The translations under genes and the position numbers were made by a program. A stretch of 64,000 bases of DNA from Streptomyces regalis (GTDB lineage Bacteria; Actinomycetota; Actinomycetes; Streptomycetales; Streptomycetaceae): positions 26,962 through 90,961 of the forward strand of contig NZ_LLZG01000360.1 of NCBI RefSeq assembly GCF_001509475.1. The letters run 5' to 3'. The notes beneath the pieces were generated by a model that was given only the letters and a program-made list of their open reading frames with translations, searched no databases and was not told where the DNA came from. The number at the start of each line of letters is the position of its first letter. The stretch's first letter is position 1. Below are positions 61,106 through 64,000 of this stretch, in pieces.

Positions 61106-61510
61106 TCACACCTCCTCGGGCTCGGTGAGCAGCGGGTACACGCCGTTCTCGTCGTGGTCCTCCCGGCCGGTCACGGGCGGGTTGAAGACACAGAGGCAGC
61201 GGAAGTCCTCCTTGATCCGCAGCGTGTGCCTCTCGTGCCCGTCCAGGAGGTACATGGTCCCGGGCGTGATCGCGTGCGTCCGCCCGGTCTCGTGGTCGGT
61301 CAGCTCGGCCTCGCCCTCGACACAGACGACGGCCTCGATGTGGTTCGCGTACCACATCGATGTCTCCGTACCCGCGTACAGGATCGTCTCGTGCAGGGAG
61401 AAGCCGACCTTCTCCTTGGCGAGGACGATGCGTTTGCTCTCCCAGGTGCCGGACGCCGATTTCACATGGCGGTCGGTTCCTTCGATGTCCTTGAACGAAC
61501 GGACGATCAC
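61106..61510 (-). CDS. ectC: L-ectoine synthase
   Basis: 134 residues, the usual cupin size. [49 protein letters not shown] and [20 protein letters not shown] are near-invariant EctC segments. It cyclises N-gamma-acetyldiaminobutyrate to ectoine. Third gene of the operon. Confidence 0.98.
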   Translation of the reverse strand: MIVRSFKDIEGTDRHVKSASGTWESKRIVLAKEKVGFSLHETILYAGTETSMWYANHIEAVVCVEGEAELTDHETGRTHAITPGTMYLLDGHERHTLRIKEDFRCLCVFNPPVTGREDHDENGVYPLLTEPEEV

Positions 61511-61538
61511 GGTGCTGCGATGCCTCCTAGGTGGTGTT

Positions 61539-62810
61539 TCAGATGGTTTCCCGCACGGAGCGGGCGAGGATGCTGAGCCCCTCGTCCAGCTCCTCGGGGG
61601 TGATCGTGAGCGCCGGAAGCAGCTTCACGACCTGACCCTCGGGGCCCGACGTCTCGATGAGCAACCCGAGTTCGAAGGCGCGGCGCGCCACGCGTGCGGC
61701 GCGCTCCTTGTCGTGGAACTCCAGGCCCCACACGAGCCCGCGCCCGCGGTACTCCTTCACGTCGGCGAGGTTCTCCTCGGTGATGGAGATGAACGCCTGC
61801 TCGATCTGCTCACCGCGCTTGCGGGTCTGCTTCTCCATCGCCGACCCGTCCGTCCAGTACGCCTCCAGGGCGGCGGTGGCGGTGACGAAGGCGGGGTTGT
61901 TGCCGCGGAAGGTGCCGTTGTGCTCGCCCGGCTCCCAGATGTCCAGCTCGGGCTTGAACAGGCACAGCGACATGGGCAGTCCGTACCCGCTGATCGACTT
62001 CGACACGGTGACGATGTCGGGCGTGATGCCTGCCTCCTCGAAGGAGAAGAAGGCACCGGTCCTTCCGCACCCCATCTGGATGTCGTCGACGATGAGCAGC
62101 ATGTCCTGCCGCTCGCACAGCGCGGCGAGCGACCGCAGCCACTCCGGGCGGGCGACGTTGATGCCGCCCTCGCCCTGCACGGTCTCGACGATCACGGCGG
62201 CGGGCTTGTTGAGCCCGGACCCCTGGTCCTCGAGCAGCCGCTCGAACCACAGGAAGTCCTCGACCGTGCCGTCGAAGTAGTTGTCGAACGGCATGGGCGT
62301 GCCGTGCACGAGCGGGATCCCGGCGCCGGCCCGCTTGAAGGCGTTGCCGGTCACGGCCAGCGAACCCAGGGACATGCCGTGGAAGGCGTTGGTGAAGGAC
62401 ACGATGGCCTCGCGCCCCTTCACCTTCCGCGCCAGTTTCAGCGCCGACTCGACGGCGTTCGTCCCCGTGGGCCCCGGGAACATGACCTTGTACGGCAGGT
62501 CGCGCGGCCGCAGCACGATGTTCTGGAAGGACTCCAGGAAGGCACGCTTGGCGCTGGTGGACATGTCGAGCCCGTGCGTGACGCCGTCCCGCTCCAGGTA
62601 GTCGATCAACGCCCGTTTCAGGACGGGGTTGTTGTGCCCGTAGTTCAGGGAGCCGGCCCCGGCGAAGAAGTCCAGATACTCGTGGCCGTCCTCGTCGTAC
62701 ATGCGGCTGCCGCGCGCGCGGTCGAAGACGGTGGGCCAGCCGCGGCAGTAGCTGCGTACCTCGGACTCCAGGGTCTCGAAGACGCTGAGGTCGGGCTGGG
62801 TGATGGTCAC
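61539..62810 (-). CDS. ectB: diaminobutyrate--2-oxoglutarate transaminase
   Basis: 423 residues from GTG 62810 (GAGGAG upstream). A class III aminotransferase with [51 protein letters not shown] and the PLP lysine in [14 protein letters not shown]. It makes diaminobutyrate from aspartate semialdehyde. Second gene of the operon. Confidence 0.97.
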   Translation of the reverse strand: MTITQPDLSVFETLESEVRSYCRGWPTVFDRARGSRMYDEDGHEYLDFFAGAGSLNYGHNNPVLKRALIDYLERDGVTHGLDMSTSAKRAFLESFQNIVLRPRDLPYKVMFPGPTGTNAVESALKLARKVKGREAIVSFTNAFHGMSLGSLAVTGNAFKRAGAGIPLVHGTPMPFDNYFDGTVEDFLWFERLLEDQGSGLNKPAAVIVETVQGEGGINVARPEWLRSLAALCERQDMLLIVDDIQMGCGRTGAFFSFEEAGITPDIVTVSKSISGYGLPMSLCLFKPELDIWEPGEHNGTFRGNNPAFVTATAALEAYWTDGSAMEKQTRKRGEQIEQAFISITEENLADVKEYRGRGLVWGLEFHDKERAARVARRAFELGLLIETSGPEGQVVKLLPALTITPEELDEGLSILARSVRETI

Positions 62811-62841
62811 GACGAATCGCTCCTCGTTGCGTGGGGGGAGG

Positions 62842-63348
62842 TCAGAGGGAGAGGGGACCGATGCGGTAGAGGACTTCGGGGTGGTGCGGTCCGTCCGGGA
62901 ACAGGCCGGCGTCGAACAGGACCTCGCGCTGCAGGGCGGCACCGTGCCGCTCCGCGAAGGAGCCGAACAGCCGCTCGGAGGCGGTGTTGCCCGGGGTGAT
63001 GGTGGTCTCGATGTTCGTGACGCCGTACTCGCCACCGACTCGTGCGACGAGCCCGTCGAGCAGCGCGGCCGCGATCCCGCGTCCGCGGTGCGCGTCGTCC
63101 ACGGCCACCTGCCAGACGAGCAGGGTGCGCGGACGCTCCGGCCGTACGTACCCGGTGACGAAGCCGACCGGCTCTCCACGCTCGTCGCGGGCGACGGCCG
63201 ACGTGCCCGCGAAGTCGCGGCACCACAGCAGATAGCTGTACGACGAGTTGAGGTCGAGGGCCTTCGAGTCTCTGGCTATCCGCCACAGCGTGGCCCCGTC
63301 GGCCACCGCCGGACGGTCGATTTGCAGGTCTGCTAGTGCGGCAGTCAT
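62842..63348 (-). CDS. ectA: diaminobutyrate acetyltransferase
   Basis: 168 residues from ATG 63348. GNAT motifs: SSYSYLLWCRDFAGTSAVA, VWQVAVDDAHRGRGIAAALLDGL and TTITPGNTASERLFGSFAERHG. It acetylates diaminobutyrate. No purine-rich ribosome site precedes the ATG, so initiation is weak, leaderless or the start is misjudged; an earlier ATG at 63426 in frame gives a non-conserved extension. Confidence 0.95.
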   Translation of the reverse strand: MTAALADLQIDRPAVADGATLWRIARDSKALDLNSSYSYLLWCRDFAGTSAVARDERGEPVGFVTGYVRPERPRTLLVWQVAVDDAHRGRGIAAALLDGLVARVGGEYGVTNIETTITPGNTASERLFGSFAERHGAALQREVLFDAGLFPDGPHHPEVLYRIGPLSL

Positions 63349-63653
63349 GCGAATTGAATTTACCGAGGGAAAATCGAAATTGCATGGCCGTGAGGGGTTA
63401 CGTGTGAGGTCAGGGTGTGTTATCACGCGGGCGTGAGGGGTGGCGCGAGACGGGTTTGAATCGCACCTTCTGTCCGGGTAATGCCGGACAAAAAGGTCCA
63501 GCTGTGGAACGCGTCACAGACATGTAACTCCCACGAGATCTGCCCGAATTTCGCCGGTTGGTGTTCGCGGAATCTTTGTGTTTAGGTTTGCCGAAAGCGG
63601 GCAGAAGAGAATGGGAAGCTGCCCTGAAAAGGAATTCGAGAATTACGCCGAAT
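63349..63653 (-). promoter_or_regulatory. upstream region of ectABCD
   Basis: 305 bases, notably less GC-rich than the genes. It includes a small hairpin (TGTCCGG / CCGGACA, 63472-63491, followed by an A-run on the plus strand). The osmotic-control promoter of the ect operon should be here, but I cannot place its boxes with confidence. No gene was seen. Confidence 0.45.
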
Positions 63654-64000
63654 TCAGGCTCCGGCAACTCCGTCGATGCGCTCCCGCAAAATGTCGGCGT
63701 GGCCGTTGTGCCGCGCGTACTCCTCGATCATGTGAATGAGCACCCACCGCAGACTGACCTCGACCCCGGCCATCGGCCCACCCGCGATCCGCCCCACACT
63801 CTCCAGCACCCGCCCGGCACACACCTCCCGCCCCCGCGCGATCTCCCGCTGCCACACCGAGAGCGCCTCACCGATCCCCCGCCCGGCATCGAGGGCGTAC
63901 CCACTCTCGTTCCCCTCCCCGTACACCGGCGGCACGTCGAGCCCACCCACCACCCGCTGGAACCAGTTCCGCTCACACTCCGCGAGGTGCTGCACCAGCC
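63654..64000 (-). CDS. DinB-family protein, 5' partial
   Basis: The C-terminal 115 or so residues are present; the gene runs off the window. LAECERNWFQRVVGGLD and WVLIHMIEEYARHNGHADILRERIDG, with metal-ligand histidines, fit the DinB/DUF664 four-helix fold common in Streptomyces. The role is unknown, perhaps thiol-dependent. Confidence 0.85.
   Translation of the reverse strand, partial: LVQHLAECERNWFQRVVGGLDVPPVYGEGNESGYALDAGRGIGEALSVWQREIARGREVCAGRVLESVGRIAGGPMAGVEVSLRWVLIHMIEEYARHNGHADILRERIDGVAGA

Noticed and set aside
63577..63592. Half-site resembling an iron-regulator box upstream of ectA
   Set aside because: Only one half of the palindrome is present, and ectoine genes are not expected to be iron-controlled.

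Overview
The window looks like Streptomyces chromosome. GC is high throughout, GTG starts are common, genes are packed with ATGA/GTGA overlaps, and an ectABCD operon, HrdB-type promoters, ECF-type sigma factors and many secreted plant-polymer enzymes are present. No rRNA, tRNA or CRISPR array was seen.

Region 1 (1-14.9 kb) is a dense pectin and rhamnogalacturonan degradation locus: a partial rhamnogalacturonan acetylesterase, two PL1 pectate lyases, two CE8 pectinesterases, a decayed acetyl-esterase gene, two PL9 lyases, a two-module GH43 enzyme, a PL4 rhamnogalacturonan lyase and a PL3 pectate lyase. Nearly all carry export signals, so the set would debranch, de-esterify and cut pectin outside the cell. 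A secreted HAD acid phosphatase sits among them.

Region 2 (15-23.2 kb) is housekeeping and regulation: a SigE-family sigma factor with a membrane partner, an AzgA-like purine permease, a class B penicillin-binding protein, a NarL-type two-component system with a coupled membrane protein, and a gene-poor stretch.

Region 3 (23.2-50.7 kb) is the most interesting part: a specialised-metabolite gene cluster. Two paralogous pairs of ECF-like sigma factor plus small SRPBCC-like protein flank a type B carboxylesterase. Then come a Sfp-type phosphopantetheinyl transferase, a class II DAHP synthase, an MMPL exporter and an epoxide-hydrolase-like enzyme. A tightly coupled operon follows: AMP ligase, FAAL-type ligase, ACP, transglutaminase-like protein, second ACP, third AMP ligase, ferritin-like diiron protein. 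After it come a hotdog thioesterase, an acyl-CoA dehydrogenase, a CreE-like FAD monooxygenase, a CreD-like lyase, an anthranilate synthase and an ABC1 kinase. The CreE/CreD pair predicts nitrous acid formation from aspartate (the aspartate-nitrosuccinate pathway), so the product probably contains an N-N bond (diazo, azo, triazene or similar). DAHP synthase and anthranilate synthase suggest an aminobenzoate building block, and the ACP/FAAL set suggests a carrier-bound acyl part. The anthranilate synthase gene is split by a 160-bp palindromic MITE, so the pathway may be impaired in this strain. A related MITE with different ends sits near the exporter. A shared promoter-like motif (GGAGTGCAT, 12 bp, GCCTCT) precedes three transcription units of the cluster, with a close variant before one sigma gene.

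Region 4 (50.7-64 kb) holds an IclR regulator divergent from a ketoglutarate-semialdehyde-type dehydrogenase, a DUF1349-like protein, an MFS exporter with a divergent GlxA-type regulator, an acetyltransferase, a FrnE-like DsbA protein, a class V PLP enzyme, a sigma factor that seems to have lost its DNA-binding parts next to its likely anti-sigma factor, the ectABCD operon and a partial DinB-family gene.
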